Assembly: GCF_000014585.1 (NCBI RefSeq)
Contig: NC_008319.1
Span: 62,001 to 126,000, forward strand
DNA length: 64,000 nt
Origin: Synechococcus sp. CC9311
Lineage (GTDB): Bacteria > Cyanobacteriota > Cyanobacteriia > PCC-6307 > Cyanobiaceae
Direction of reading: 5' to 3'
The notes beneath the pieces were generated by a model. The model ran no database searches. It was not told the origin of the DNA and saw nothing but the letters and a program-made list of their open reading frames with translations. Positions 28,095 to 39,039 of this stretch are shown here, piece after piece (the stretch's first letter is position 1; every line of letters begins with the position of its first letter). A program made the position numbers and the translations under genes.

Positions 28095-30947
28095 ATGCTC
28101 AAGCTCCTGCTGGGTGACCCCAACGCCCGCAAGCTGAAGCGTTATCAGCCGATCGTTTCAGATATCAATCTGCTTGAGGAGGAGATTGAGCCTCTGAGCG
28201 ACGATGACCTGCGCCGCCGTACGGCTGAGTTCCGCCAGCGCTTAGAAGCTGCTGGATCGCTGGATAAACAAAGGCCTTTATTGGATGACTTGTTGCCCGA
28301 GGCCTTCGCCGTTGTGCGTGAAGCCGGTAAGCGAGTGCTGGGCATGCGCCACTTCGACGTGCAAATGATCGGTGGCATGGTGCTGCACGAGGGGCAAATC
28401 GCCGAGATGAAAACCGGTGAGGGCAAAACCCTCGTTGCAACCCTCCCCAGCTACCTCAACGCGCTCACAGGCCGCGGTGTACATGTGGTCACCGTGAACG
28501 ACTACTTGGCTCGCCGCGATGCGGAATGGATGGGGCAAGTGCATCGATTCCTTGGCCTATCGGTGGGCTTGATCCAGCAAGACATGACCCCGGCTGAACG
28601 CCGAATTAATTACGGCTGTGACATCACCTATGCCACTAATTCAGAGCTTGGATTTGATTATCTGCGCGACAACATGGCCGCAGATATCAATGAGGTGGTG
28701 CAGCGTGAGTTTCAGTTTTGTGTGATCGACGAAGTCGACTCAATCCTGATTGATGAAGCACGCACGCCCTTGATCATTTCAGGCCAGGTGGAACGCCCCC
28801 AGGAGAAATATGAGAAGGCGGCAGAGGTGGCGAACGCTCTAGAGCGGGCCGCCGAAATGGGGAAGGACGGCATCGACCCCGAAGGTGATTACGAGGTGGA
28901 TGAAAAGCAGCGCAGTTCCACACTCACCGATGAGGGATTTACCAAGGCTGAGGCCTTAATTGGAGTGGCCGATCTCTACAACCCTCAGGATCCTTGGGCT
29001 CACTACATCACCAATGCCTTAAAGGCAAAAGAACTATTCGTTCGCGATGTCAACTACATCGTTCGCGATGGTGAGGCGGTGATCGTGGATGAGTTCACAG
29101 GAAGGGTGATGCCAGGCCGGCGTTGGAGTGATGGGCAGCACCAAGCGATTGAGGCCAAGGAGGGCTTAGCGATTCAGCCAGAAACGCAAACCCTGGCTTC
29201 GATTACTTATCAAAATTTCTTTCTTCTCTATCCCCGTTTGGCTGGGATGACTGGTACTGCCAAAACGGAGGAAGTGGAATTTGAGAAGACCTACTCCTTG
29301 CAAACCGCCATCGTGCCTACGAACCGGGTGCGTGCTCGCCAGGACTGGGTGGATCAGGTGTACAAAACGGAAACGGCGAAATGGCGTGCCGTTGCCAAAG
29401 AAACCGCTGAGGTGCATAAGCAAGGTCGCCCCGTTTTGGTGGGCACCACCAGTGTTGAGAAAAGTGAGCTACTCAGTGCACTGTTGGCGGAGGAAAACAT
29501 CCCCCACAACCTGCTCAATGCCAAACCAGAAAACGTAGAGCGGGAGGCGGAAATTGTTGCTCAGGCAGGAAGAGCTGGCTCTGTGACCATCGCCACCAAC
29601 ATGGCGGGCCGTGGCACCGACATCATTCTTGGTGGCAACAGCGATTACATGGCGCGCCTCAAGTTGCGCGAAGTGCTACTTCCCCGGCTGGTGCGGCCGG
29701 AGGATGATCATCGCCCCCCCGTGCCTCTCCAGCGCAGCGAGGAAGGCGGTGGCGGGTTCTCTGCCACGGCTCCTGCCAGTGGTCCCCACGGCAATGCCCC
29801 CAGTGAAGCCAAGGCGATTGGCAACCTCTATCCCTGCCAGCTCACGGAGGAGACAGATCAAGCCTTAGTGGAGCTTGCCAAGCAGCTGGTGAAAGCTTGG
29901 GGTGATCGCGCTCTCAGCGTGATCGAACTGGAAGATCGCATTGCCACGGCAGCAGAAAAAGCCCCCACAGAAGATCCTGAGATTGCCCAGTTGCGTGCCT
30001 CGATCGCCCAGGTGAAAGGCGAATACGACGCTGTGGTGAAACAGGAGGAGATGGGCGTGCGCGAGGCTGGAGGCCTGCACGTGATTGGCACCGAGCGGCA
30101 CGAATCACGCCGGGTTGATAACCAACTTCGTGGGCGTGCTGGCCGTCAGGGTGATCCAGGCAGCACGCGATTCTTCTTGTCGCTTGGCGACAACCTTCTG
30201 CGCATCTTTGGTGGTGAGCGTGTGGCTGGATTGATGAATGCCTTCCGGGTGGAGGAAGACATGCCGATTGAATCGGGCATGCTCACGCGCTCTCTTGAGG
30301 GGGCGCAAAAGAAGGTTGAGACGTACTACTACGACATCCGTAAGCAGGTGTTTGAGTACGACGAAGTGATGAACAATCAGCGCAAGGCGGTGTACACCGA
30401 GCGCCGCCGTGTGCTCGATGGCCGTGAACTCAAAAAACAGGTGATTGGCTACGGCGAACGCACCATGAATGAGATTGTTGAGGCCTATGTGAATCCAGAC
30501 CTTCCACCCGAGGAATGGGATGTATCGCAACTGGTAAGCAAGGTAAAAGAGTTTGTTTATCTGCTCGAAGACCTGCAGCCTGACCAACTCCAGGGCCTTT
30601 CGATGGATGATCTCAAGGCCTTCCTGCAAGAGCAGTTACGTAATGCCTACGACCTTAAAGAAGGCGAGATTGAGGAGTTGCGTCCAGGGCTGATGCGAGA
30701 GGCTGAGCGTTTCTTCATCCTTCAACAGATTGACACTCTCTGGCGTGAACATCTTCAGGCCATGGATGCCCTGCGTGAATCGGTGGGATTACGTGGTTAT
30801 GGGCAGAAAGATCCGTTGATTGAATATAAAAATGAGGGCTACGATATGTTCCTCGAGATGATGACGAATATGCGCCGCAATGTGATCTATTCGATGTTTA
30901 TGTTCCGGCCCGCTCCGCCTGCAGCAGCGCAGGCGACCACGGCTTAA
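28095..30947 (+). CDS. secA: Preprotein translocase ATPase SecA
   Basis: Motor of the Sec translocon. [10 protein letters not shown] from the ATG at 28095 is the normal cyanobacterial start; a TTG at 28083 is less likely. Walker A MKTGEGKT is at 105-112, and the [14 protein letters not shown] helicase segment is near 212. [14 protein letters not shown] and GTERHESRR are present later. A Pro/Gly/Ser-rich insert of about 40 residues interrupts the second nucleotide-binding domain near 535-575. The C-terminal zinc finger for SecB contact is absent and the protein ends in an Ala/Pro/Thr tail. 950 residues. Convergent with cysE. Confidence 0.97.
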
Positions 30948-30956
30948 TTCTTAGAG

Positions 30957-31703
30957 TTAATCTCCCAGGAACTCAAGAATTTCCCTGTCCTTGAGGTTTT
31001 GGGATTTGCCCATGCTTATTTCGCGAATGGTTTCTCCGGTTCCTCCTGCGGCAACAGCGCTCAGGCAGCTTTGCAATTCGCTTACCTGATTTTCAAGTTG
31101 ATCAATCCGCTCCATCAAGTTTCGGATCACATTGGCTTCAGCATCAGGTAGAGCTGAGTGCGCCAGGGGGTTAATCCGTACGCCGCTTTGATGGATGACC
31201 CGCCCGGGGATGCCTACAACAGTGCAGTTCTGCTCAACACTGCGCACAACGACGGATCCAGCGCCAATTCTGGTGTTAGCGCCCACCTCAATGGCTCCCA
31301 GCACCTTGGCGCCAGCTCCCACCACAACGTTGTTGGCGAGGGTTGGGTGACGCTTGCCGCTGTCTTTGCCAGTTCCGCCCAGGGTCACGCCTTGATAAAG
31401 AAGGCAGCGATCGCCAATTTCGCTCGTTTCACCAATCACCACCCCCATGCCGTGATCAATGAACACGCCTTGGCCAATCGTGGCTCCCGGGTGGATTTCC
31501 ACCCCGGTGATTCCTCTCCCCAGCTGGCTAAGCAGGCGTGCCGGCAATTTCAGGGGTAGGCGGGAGCGCCAAAGCCGATGGCTCAGCCTGTGCAAGCTGA
31601 TCGCTTGAAAGCCTGGGTAGCAGAGCAGGATCTCCAAAGGTCCGCGCGCCGCAGGATCCCGTTCGCGGATGATTGCAAAGTCGGCCCGAATTTGATCAAG
31701 CAT
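30957..31703 (-). CDS. cysE: Serine O-acetyltransferase
   Basis: Makes O-acetylserine, the sulfur acceptor of cysteine synthesis, from serine and acetyl-CoA. It carries the left-handed beta-helix hexapeptide repeats: [15 protein letters not shown] with the catalytic His, [24 protein letters not shown] and [12 protein letters not shown]. 248 residues; the C-terminal tail, used for cysteine feedback and for binding CysK in other bacteria, differs here and ends charged. It is 80 bases downstream of the GntR-type gene, and a perfect palindrome sits over that gene's end. Confidence 0.95.
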   Translation of the reverse strand: MLDQIRADFAIIRERDPAARGPLEILLCYPGFQAISLHRLSHRLWRSRLPLKLPARLLSQLGRGITGVEIHPGATIGQGVFIDHGMGVVIGETSEIGDRCLLYQGVTLGGTGKDSGKRHPTLANNVVVGAGAKVLGAIEVGANTRIGAGSVVVRSVEQNCTVVGIPGRVIHQSGVRINPLAHSALPDAEANVIRNLMERIDQLENQVSELQSCLSAVAAGGTGETIREISMGKSQNLKDREILEFLGD

Positions 31704-31777
31704 GGCCTTGCTGCTTTGAGCCTGTGGCTAGTGCACTCATCATCTCGTGCGGGCAACCCTTTTCGCGGCGAATCAGT

Positions 31778-31800
31778 GCCTGATCAGTGGCTGATCAGGC
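31778..31800. promoter_or_regulatory. Perfect 10+3+10 palindrome upstream of cysE
   Basis: GCCTGATCAG (31778-31787) and CTGATCAGGC (31791-31800) are exact inverted repeats with a three-base spacer. Each arm contains the palindrome TGATCA, and the site also holds two tandem 11-base repeats differing in one base (31774-31784, 31785-31795). It overlaps the last codons and stop of the GntR-type gene and ends 75 bases before the cysE start. It may be an operator or a strong stem-loop; no U-tract follows on the leftward strand. Confidence 0.5.
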
Positions 31801-32773
31801 CGATTTCTTTGCGGAGTAGTTCGATCGTGTCACCACTGAGGTAGCTCTCGGCGCAGTGCACTTGGGGCATGCGCATCAGCTGGGAGCGGTTTTGACGGAG
31901 GCTTTGTTCCACCAACGGCATGCTGGGGCGATCACAGAGCACGTGGCTGGAGGCGCGCAGAAGGGCTAGTAGCCGGCTGCCGATGTCTGGAGTCGCCGTC
32001 ATCAGCAACAGGTCATTGCCGCGCATGCTGTGCAGGATCACCTCGGCGGCTCGCAGGATGCCGGGGCTGATGCTCACAAGGCCAACGCAGCTGCCTTGGC
32101 GGAGCTCTTTGAGCATCCCCAATTCAGCCTTGAAGTCGTTGAGATCCACCGCAACAGCGCGCACACCGTGCTTCTTGGCAAGCTCTTCTACGGGCTGCAG
32201 GAAGTATCTGCTCGTCACCACCGTGCCATTGCTGGCGTTCTCGAGCACGCTTTCCAACTCTTCCATTGGTACCACTTCCACAGGCACGTTGATGTTGGGT
32301 TCGAGTTCCTCTGCGATGAGCATCGAAGCGCCAATGTCTTCTCGAGGGGTGCTCACGAGCACCCTGGCGCCGCAGCGCAGGCGCCAATCGATTTCACGCG
32401 TGAGCATTTCTCTGGTTTGCTGCAGGGTGCAACCCGCGTTGAGCAGGCCATCCACGCATTTGCGCACCTCTCGATCGAGATCGGTGACGCCACGATTGCG
32501 GATATGGGGAGGGGTTCGGATCTCCCGTGGCTTCTGTTGATCACGCACGTAGATCCCGGAACCTGCCATCGCTTCCACCACGCCATCGGTTTCCAGTTGG
32601 CGGTACACCTTGCTGATGGTGTTGCGATGCAAGCCGGTCTGCATCGCGAGCTGTCTCGTACTCGGAAGACGATGCCCTGGCGGGTAGTGCCGGGCGGCAA
32701 TAGCGAAACAGATCTGGTTGTAGAGCTGGGTCGATGCCGGTATGTCGCTTTCCTGTTGGATGTGGAATCGCAC
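31784..32773 (-). CDS. GntR-type transcriptional regulator
   Basis: 329 residues from a GTG at 32773, where the family starts (RFHIQQESDIP); a TTG frame opens further upstream. The N-terminal winged helix-turn-helix has the GntR signature: LYNQICFAIAARHYPPGHRLPSTRQLAMQTGLHRNTISKVYRQLE, about residues 14-60. The long C-terminal domain is specific to cyanobacteria as far as I can tell, and does not resemble the FadR, HutC or MocR effector domains. The effector is unknown. It is upstream of cysE on the same strand and divergent from the hydrolase gene. Confidence 0.85.
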   Translation of the reverse strand: MRFHIQQESDIPASTQLYNQICFAIAARHYPPGHRLPSTRQLAMQTGLHRNTISKVYRQLETDGVVEAMAGSGIYVRDQQKPREIRTPPHIRNRGVTDLDREVRKCVDGLLNAGCTLQQTREMLTREIDWRLRCGARVLVSTPREDIGASMLIAEELEPNINVPVEVVPMEELESVLENASNGTVVTSRYFLQPVEELAKKHGVRAVAVDLNDFKAELGMLKELRQGSCVGLVSISPGILRAAEVILHSMRGNDLLLMTATPDIGSRLLALLRASSHVLCDRPSMPLVEQSLRQNRSQLMRMPQVHCAESYLSGDTIELLRKEIGLISH

Positions 32774-32876
32774 GCCGGTGGACCGGATTGATGTGGCCAC
32801 CTTAAGGACTGGACGGCTTGGTGACAATTGCTGAGCTGATCCTTGCCCCGATCTAGCGGCTTATCTTCACGCGCTG

Positions 32877-33656
32877 ATGTCTATGTCTTCCGTTCTTCCT
32901 CCTGTGTTGCCCGAGCCATCGCCAGGGGCTTGGGTAACGGTGAACACGGGTCCGGTGCCGCTGCATTGCTGGTGGGCGCCCACCAGCAATGCAAAGCCAG
33001 CAACCCATGCAGCGATCGTGCTACCTGAGATCTTTGGCTTGAATCGTTGGGTGCGGGGTGTGGCCGACCGCTTGTCGGCGGCTGGTGTTCCGGCCTTAGC
33101 GATGCCGCTCTTTGCGCGGACTGCTCCAGAGCTTGAGCTGGGGTATGACCCTGAGTCCACCCGCGAAGGTCGGCGTCATAAGGAGACCACGAGCACCGAG
33201 GGGATCCTTACGGATGTCCAGGCCTCAATCGATTGGTTACGGCTGGCCCTTGCATCCACTGGCCAACCGCTGCGGATCACTGTGGTGGGGTTCTGCTTCG
33301 GGGGACATGCCGCTCTACTGGCCGCCACCCTGGCTGATGTGCAGGTCAGCTTGGATTTTTATGGAGCAGGGGTTAGCCGTGGGCGGCCCGGTGGCGGAGC
33401 CCCAAGCTTGGAGCTGTTGCCCTCAGTGGAAGGAGAGCTGCATTGTTTGTGCGGCAGCGTTGATTCCCTGATCTCAGACTCAGATCAACAGGCGATTCAA
33501 TCTGCACTGAAAGCGGGTGATCCCACTGGATTGCGTTTGCGCTACAGCGTCTTTGAGGGAGCTGATCACGGCTTCATGTGTGAAGCCCGTGATCAATATC
33601 ACCAATCCTCAGCTCAGGAGGGATGGCGACTGCTTCTCGACGCAGCTCAGTCTTGA
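32877..33656 (+). CDS. Dienelactone hydrolase-family protein
   Basis: Alpha/beta-hydrolase of 259 residues. The triad is visible: Cys140 in GFCFGGHA, Asp196 in GSVDSLIS and His231 in EGADHGF. A cysteine nucleophile is the family hallmark. The [10 protein letters not shown] strand-turn at 48-56 is also typical. Residues 29-39 are encoded by a perfect 32-base palindrome, an unexpected structure in a coding region. The substrate in cyanobacteria is unknown. The end overlaps infC by 10 bases on the opposite strand. Confidence 0.88.
   Translation: MSMSSVLPPVLPEPSPGAWVTVNTGPVPLHCWWAPTSNAKPATHAAIVLPEIFGLNRWVRGVADRLSAAGVPALAMPLFARTAPELELGYDPESTREGRRHKETTSTEGILTDVQASIDWLRLALASTGQPLRITVVGFCFGGHAALLAATLADVQVSLDFYGAGVSRGRPGGGAPSLELLPSVEGELHCLCGSVDSLISDSDQQAIQSALKAGDPTGLRLRYSVFEGADHGFMCEARDQYHQSSAQEGWRLLLDAAQS
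32962..32993. repeat. Perfect 32-base palindrome inside the hydrolase gene
   Basis: Bases 32962-32977 are the exact reverse complement of 32978-32993, with no spacer: the left arm begins TGCATTGCTGG and the centre is GGGCGCCC. Beyond it, 32961 and 32994 do not pair. In the hydrolase frame it encodes residues 29-39. A perfect unspaced palindrome of this size is very unlikely by chance; it may be a cruciform site, a small inserted element or a local duplication-inversion. Confidence 0.85.
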
Positions 33657-34285
33657 GTGTTGATCCGGCGTGCTGGTGAAGGAATCGTGCGCACCGCTTT
33701 GTTCACTACTTCTTCGTCCTTGTCTTTCTTCACCAGAGGTGCTTTGCGGGGTGTGAGAAACATGATCATGTTGCGGCCCTCGCGCTTCGGGGGCTGTTGC
33801 ACCTCGGCTGGCTCTTCCAGGTCTTTGGCCATCCGTCGCAGCAACACCTCAGCCAAAGCAGTGTGCTGAATTTCCCGGCCTCGGAAAATCACCGTGCATT
33901 TCACTTTGTCGCCGGCTTTCAGAAAGCGCTGGGCTTGCCCGATCCGGACGTCGTAATCGTGCTGGTCAATTTTGTAACGCATCTTGACCTCTTTGACTTC
34001 GGTCTGATGCGACTTTTTCTTCGCTTCTTTGGCCTTCTTTTCTTGCTCGAATTTGAATTTGCCGTAGTCCATGATCCGGCAAACCGGAGGATCGGCTTTC
34101 TCGCTCACCAGCACGAGATCGAGTTCGCGTTCGCGCGCAACTTCTAATGCTTGTTCCCGGTCGATCACCCCGAGTTGTTCTCCGTCTGCGTCAACAACCC
34201 TTAGCTGTGGGTAATTGATGCGGTCATTGATGTTGGGGAGCTCCCGGACGGGGGCGCGACGATCAAAGCGAGGACGTGGAGGCAT
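33647..34285 (-). CDS. infC: Translation initiation factor IF-3
   Basis: Binds the 30S subunit and controls start-codon choice. The family motif [20 protein letters not shown] is near residues 20-39, followed by the N domain, the lysine-rich linker [17 protein letters not shown] and the C domain with [13 protein letters not shown]. At 212 residues it is longer than E. coli IF-3 (180), with a basic C-terminal tail. A large stem-loop occupies the short spacer between miaA and this gene. No strong Shine-Dalgarno is seen before the ATG. Confidence 0.96.
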   Translation of the reverse strand: MPPRPRFDRRAPVRELPNINDRINYPQLRVVDADGEQLGVIDREQALEVARERELDLVLVSEKADPPVCRIMDYGKFKFEQEKKAKEAKKKSHQTEVKEVKMRYKIDQHDYDVRIGQAQRFLKAGDKVKCTVIFRGREIQHTALAEVLLRRMAKDLEEPAEVQQPPKREGRNMIMFLTPRKAPLVKKDKDEEVVNKAVRTIPSPARRINTQD

Positions 34286-34295
34286 TCAGTGTTGT

Positions 34296-34340
34296 GAAGG
34301 GCTGCTGATTGAAAGCGGTGCTCAGCAGAGTTTGCCCTTC
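34296..34340 (-). promoter_or_regulatory. Long stem-loop between miaA and infC
   Basis: GAAGGGC (34296-34302) pairs with GCCCTTC (34334-34340), and TGCTGA (34303-34308) pairs with TCAGCA (34322-34327); the only break is a six-base bulge on one arm. The structure begins at the miaA stop and ends ten bases before the infC start, so it fills the infC leader. It could end the miaA transcript or control infC translation. Confidence 0.5.
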
Positions 34341-35271
34341 AGCCTAGACCCGCTTCGATCAGACGTATCGCTTCGCTGAGGGCATCCTGACCTGTGAGCC
34401 AGTGGGGACTGTGTTGGCGGCGGAACCAGGTGCGTTGACGCTTGGCAAACTGCTGGGTGCGGCGGGTGGTGGTAGCGATAGCCTGAGCTTCGCTTAGGCC
34501 TCCTTGCAGCACCTCTAGTGCTTCGCCGTAGCCGATCGTTTGCAGCATGGGGAGGTCAGGCCCATAGCGCTGGCTCAGCTGCCGCGTTTCTTCAAGCAAG
34601 CCTTCCTGATAAATCTGGAGAGTCCGTTGGGCGATGCGTGAGCGCAGCTCCATGGGATTGAGTCCGAGCTCCAGTACGCGCCAGGGCGGGGGATTGGTCG
34701 ACTGTTGCGCGCTCATCGGTTTGCCGCTGGAGTACAGCACCTCCAGAGCACGTTGGGTGCGAACCGCATCGGCAGGGGCGATCTTGGCGGCTGCTTGGGG
34801 ATCGGCCTGTTGGAGGAGCTGGTGGCAGTTCGCTTGACCGAGTGAGCTCAGCTGGCGGCGAAGCTCGGCTTGAGGAGGCACGGCTGGAGGCTGCAGTCCT
34901 TGGGTGAGAGCCTTGAGGTACAAGCCGCTGCCTCCAGCTAAAAAAGCAACGCCTCGCTCTTTGAGAACCTGGCTCACGGCCGCAGTGGCTTCTTGCTGAA
35001 ATTCCTGAAGCGTGATCGGTTGATCAGGGGAGCGCAGGTCGAGGAGGTGATGGGTGACGCGCTGTTGTTGCTCGGCTGTGGGTTTGGCCGTGCCGATATC
35101 CATCTCTCGGTAAAGCTGGCGAGAATCGATGTTGAGGATCTCCAGTTGGAAGTGCTCAGCAAGCTCAAGCGCGAGCGCGGTTTTGCCGCTCGCCGTTGGC
35201 CCAACGAGCGCCACAACGAGGGGTGCCTTTGCACCGGCATCGGGGCCAAATTCAGAGTTGATCTGATTCAT
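34339..35271 (-). CDS. miaA: tRNA dimethylallyltransferase
   Basis: Adds an isoprenyl group to A37 of tRNAs that read codons starting with U. The P-loop GPTASGKT is at 24-31 when the ATG at 35271 is used. It is followed by the [17 protein letters not shown] segment and [17 protein letters not shown]. 310 residues is a normal length. Earlier ATGs at 35292 and 35391 are in frame; the latter overlaps the gyrB start and the extra residues look unlike the family. Divergent from gyrB. Confidence 0.93.
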   Translation of the reverse strand: MNQINSEFGPDAGAKAPLVVALVGPTASGKTALALELAEHFQLEILNIDSRQLYREMDIGTAKPTAEQQQRVTHHLLDLRSPDQPITLQEFQQEATAAVSQVLKERGVAFLAGGSGLYLKALTQGLQPPAVPPQAELRRQLSSLGQANCHQLLQQADPQAAAKIAPADAVRTQRALEVLYSSGKPMSAQQSTNPPPWRVLELGLNPMELRSRIAQRTLQIYQEGLLEETRQLSQRYGPDLPMLQTIGYGEALEVLQGGLSEAQAIATTTRRTQQFAKRQRTWFRRQHSPHWLTGQDALSEAIRLIEAGLG

Positions 35272-35304
35272 CGAAGAAACGATGGGGTGCATCCCCTTTA
35301 AAAA

Positions 35305-35314
35305 TGACGCGTCA
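35305..35314. promoter_or_regulatory. Ten-base palindrome between miaA and gyrB
   Basis: TGACGCGTCA is a perfect palindrome in the divergent spacer, where the promoters of both genes should lie. A GGGG/CCCC mini-hairpin is just before it (35284-35296). A regulator-binding role is possible but unproven; ten bases could arise by chance. Confidence 0.25.
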
Positions 35315-35362
35315 GAGGCTTCTGCGAGCGTCTCTGGGATACCGGTGGTAAGTTGAGGTTGA

Positions 35363-37356
<1,994 letters not shown>

Positions 37357-37357
<1 letters not shown>

Positions 37358-37695
37358 TGCGTATGTCGACAGGAGCTGTGTTGCGTTGGGGCTGGTTGCT
37401 GGGAGTCGCATTAATGGCACCAGCGGCCTTGCCTGCTGGTGGAGCTCAGAGGAGGCTTCCTCTCTTACGCCGGCAGGAAGGCAAAAGTCCCCTACTCAGT
37501 GGTGAGTGCTGTGTGCTGAGATCGAGTCCGCTGGTTGAGGCCCCTGCCCTGCGCCGGTTGGAGTTAGGCACGCCGCTACAGCTGTTGCGTCATTGGCGTG
37601 GAGACGACGGCCGCGATTGGATTCAAGTTCAGATGTCCTCAGGTCAGGGCCTGCCAGCTGGCTTTCAGCCAGTTCGCGGTTGGCTACGTGGCTGA
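37357..37695 (+). CDS. Small secreted protein, possible SH3-like domain
   Basis: 112 residues; a second ATG lies two codons in. A hydrophobic segment near 9-27 ending in Ala-rich residues looks like a signal peptide, so it is probably periplasmic. The mature part has a Cys-Cys pair (CCVLRSSP) and the strand pattern [19 protein letters not shown] ... DWIQVQM, which resembles a bacterial SH3 (SH3b) domain. Its ATG overlaps the gyrB stop and its end overlaps the first crcB gene by 8 bases. The family is not certain. Confidence 0.65.
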
Positions 37696-38098
37696 CTCCT
37701 TCACGGCTGGTCAGGTTGTGATGGTGGGGATTGGTGCCATTCCTGGCGCGTGGCTTCGGCTGCGAATTGTCAATCACTTTGAGCCGATGGTTCCCCTCAA
37801 GCACTGGGGAACGTTTGCAGTCAATCTCGTAGCAGCCTTTGCCCTAGGTCTAGTGCTGGGACTGCAGGTGAATGATCCCTGTTCAACGTCTAAAGCTGTT
37901 TCGGCGCTGACTTTGTTGGTGGCAGTGGGCTTTTTCGGCAGCCTCAGTACGTTTTCCACCTTTGCCGTTGAGTTGCTCAACACCCTGAAGCAGAGAAATT
38001 GGCGTGAATCGCTGCTCCTCGGCGTGGGCTCGATCCTGGGTGGCTTGATTGCGGCTGGTCTTGGCTATGGCCTTGGATTGGCCGAGGGGATCGCCTGA
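37688..38098 (+). CDS. crcB: CrcB/Fluc-type fluoride channel, first copy
   Basis: Small membrane protein with four hydrophobic helices and the signature [15 protein letters not shown], which lines the fluoride pore. A GTG at 37688 overlaps the end of the previous gene by 8 bases and gives 136 residues, the usual length; a TTG frame starting at 37598 only reads through that gene. It is followed directly by a second crcB; pairs of such genes often encode a heterodimer. Confidence 0.9.
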   Translation: MADSFTAGQVVMVGIGAIPGAWLRLRIVNHFEPMVPLKHWGTFAVNLVAAFALGLVLGLQVNDPCSTSKAVSALTLLVAVGFFGSLSTFSTFAVELLNTLKQRNWRESLLLGVGSILGGLIAAGLGYGLGLAEGIA

Positions 38099-38493
38099 TG
38101 CCTCAATCTTCTTCCTCTGTGACCGGACAGCTCAGCCTTCGGCAAGACCTGAACGAATTGGCTCTAGTGGCGCTTGGTGCTGTTCCTGGTGCTGTGATGC
38201 GCTGGCAAATTGCGTCTCACTTCCATGACAAAGACCTGATTGTGAACGTGCTCGGAGCGTTCATTTTGGGTTGGTTGGTCGGGCTTCCTCTAAGACCGAA
38301 GCGTCAGTTGTTGATCGGGATTGGTTTCTGCGGTTCGCTTACCACGTTCAGTAGCTGGATGGTGCATTGCGTGACCTTCATCGCCCAAGGTGACTGGCTT
38401 TCTGCCCTGGGGTTGATTGGCCTCACCCTGGGGCTGGGGCTTGGTGCCGCAGCCCTGGGAGTCTTAGTCGGCCGGAGTTTGGTTAGGCGTTAA
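38098..38493 (+). CDS. crcB: CrcB/Fluc-type fluoride channel, second copy
   Basis: 131 residues, four helices, with the matching signature GFCGSLTTFSSWMVH. Its ATG overlaps the stop of the first crcB (TGATG). The two differ considerably in sequence, as in other heterodimeric Fluc pairs; dual topology within one gene is the alternative. The 3' end overlaps the glutathione peroxidase gene by 11 bases. No crcB-type fluoride riboswitch was recognised; the upstream gene is gyrB. Confidence 0.9.
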   Translation: MPQSSSSVTGQLSLRQDLNELALVALGAVPGAVMRWQIASHFHDKDLIVNVLGAFILGWLVGLPLRPKRQLLIGIGFCGSLTTFSSWMVHCVTFIAQGDWLSALGLIGLTLGLGLGAAALGVLVGRSLVRR

Positions 38494-38962
38494 GGGCGGA
38501 TTCAATCGCAGTCTTCAGCTCATCTGAATCGGGCTCAACTCCGCTTTTAAATCTTGCGATGACCGTGCCGTCTTTGCCTACGAGGAACTTCTCAAAGTTC
38601 CAAGCCACATCGCCCGCAGGCTCTGTTTTGTTGAGGGTGGTGTAGGGCTCAGTGGTGCTTCCAGTGGCATGCACTTTGTCGAACAGCTCAAAGCTGGCGT
38701 TGTAAGTGGTGGAGCAGAAGCTTTTGATCTCCTCTAAAGACCCGGGCTCTTGACCGCCAAAGTCGTTGCAGGGGAATCCCAACACCTGAAGCCCTTGAGC
38801 GGCGTAGCTGTCTTGCAACGCTTGCAGACCGCTGTACTGGCGAGTAAATCCGCAGCGGCTAGCCACGTTCACGATTAAAAGCACCTTGCCGGAGTAAGAA
38901 CCGAGTGTTTTGTTGGCGCCGTCGGGGGTGTTGACGGACACGTTGCTGATGTTGGGAGCCAT
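38483..38962 (-). CDS. Glutathione peroxidase (Cys type)
   Basis: Thioredoxin-fold peroxidase that reduces hydroperoxides. The peroxidatic residue is Cys37 in NVASRCGFT (not selenocysteine). The family motifs LGFPCNDFGGQEPG and WNFEKFLV supply Gln and Trp of the catalytic tetrad. 159 residues. Many bacterial members use thioredoxin rather than glutathione. Divergent from mgtE. Confidence 0.93.
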   Translation of the reverse strand: MAPNISNVSVNTPDGANKTLGSYSGKVLLIVNVASRCGFTRQYSGLQALQDSYAAQGLQVLGFPCNDFGGQEPGSLEEIKSFCSTTYNASFELFDKVHATGSTTEPYTTLNKTEPAGDVAWNFEKFLVGKDGTVIARFKSGVEPDSDELKTAIESALNA

Positions 38963-39039
38963 AAGCGTTGAGGGTTCAATCGGCGCCGACGATAACCGGC
39001 TCCAGCCCCACTTACACTGGGAAGGGCCGGGCGGACAGC

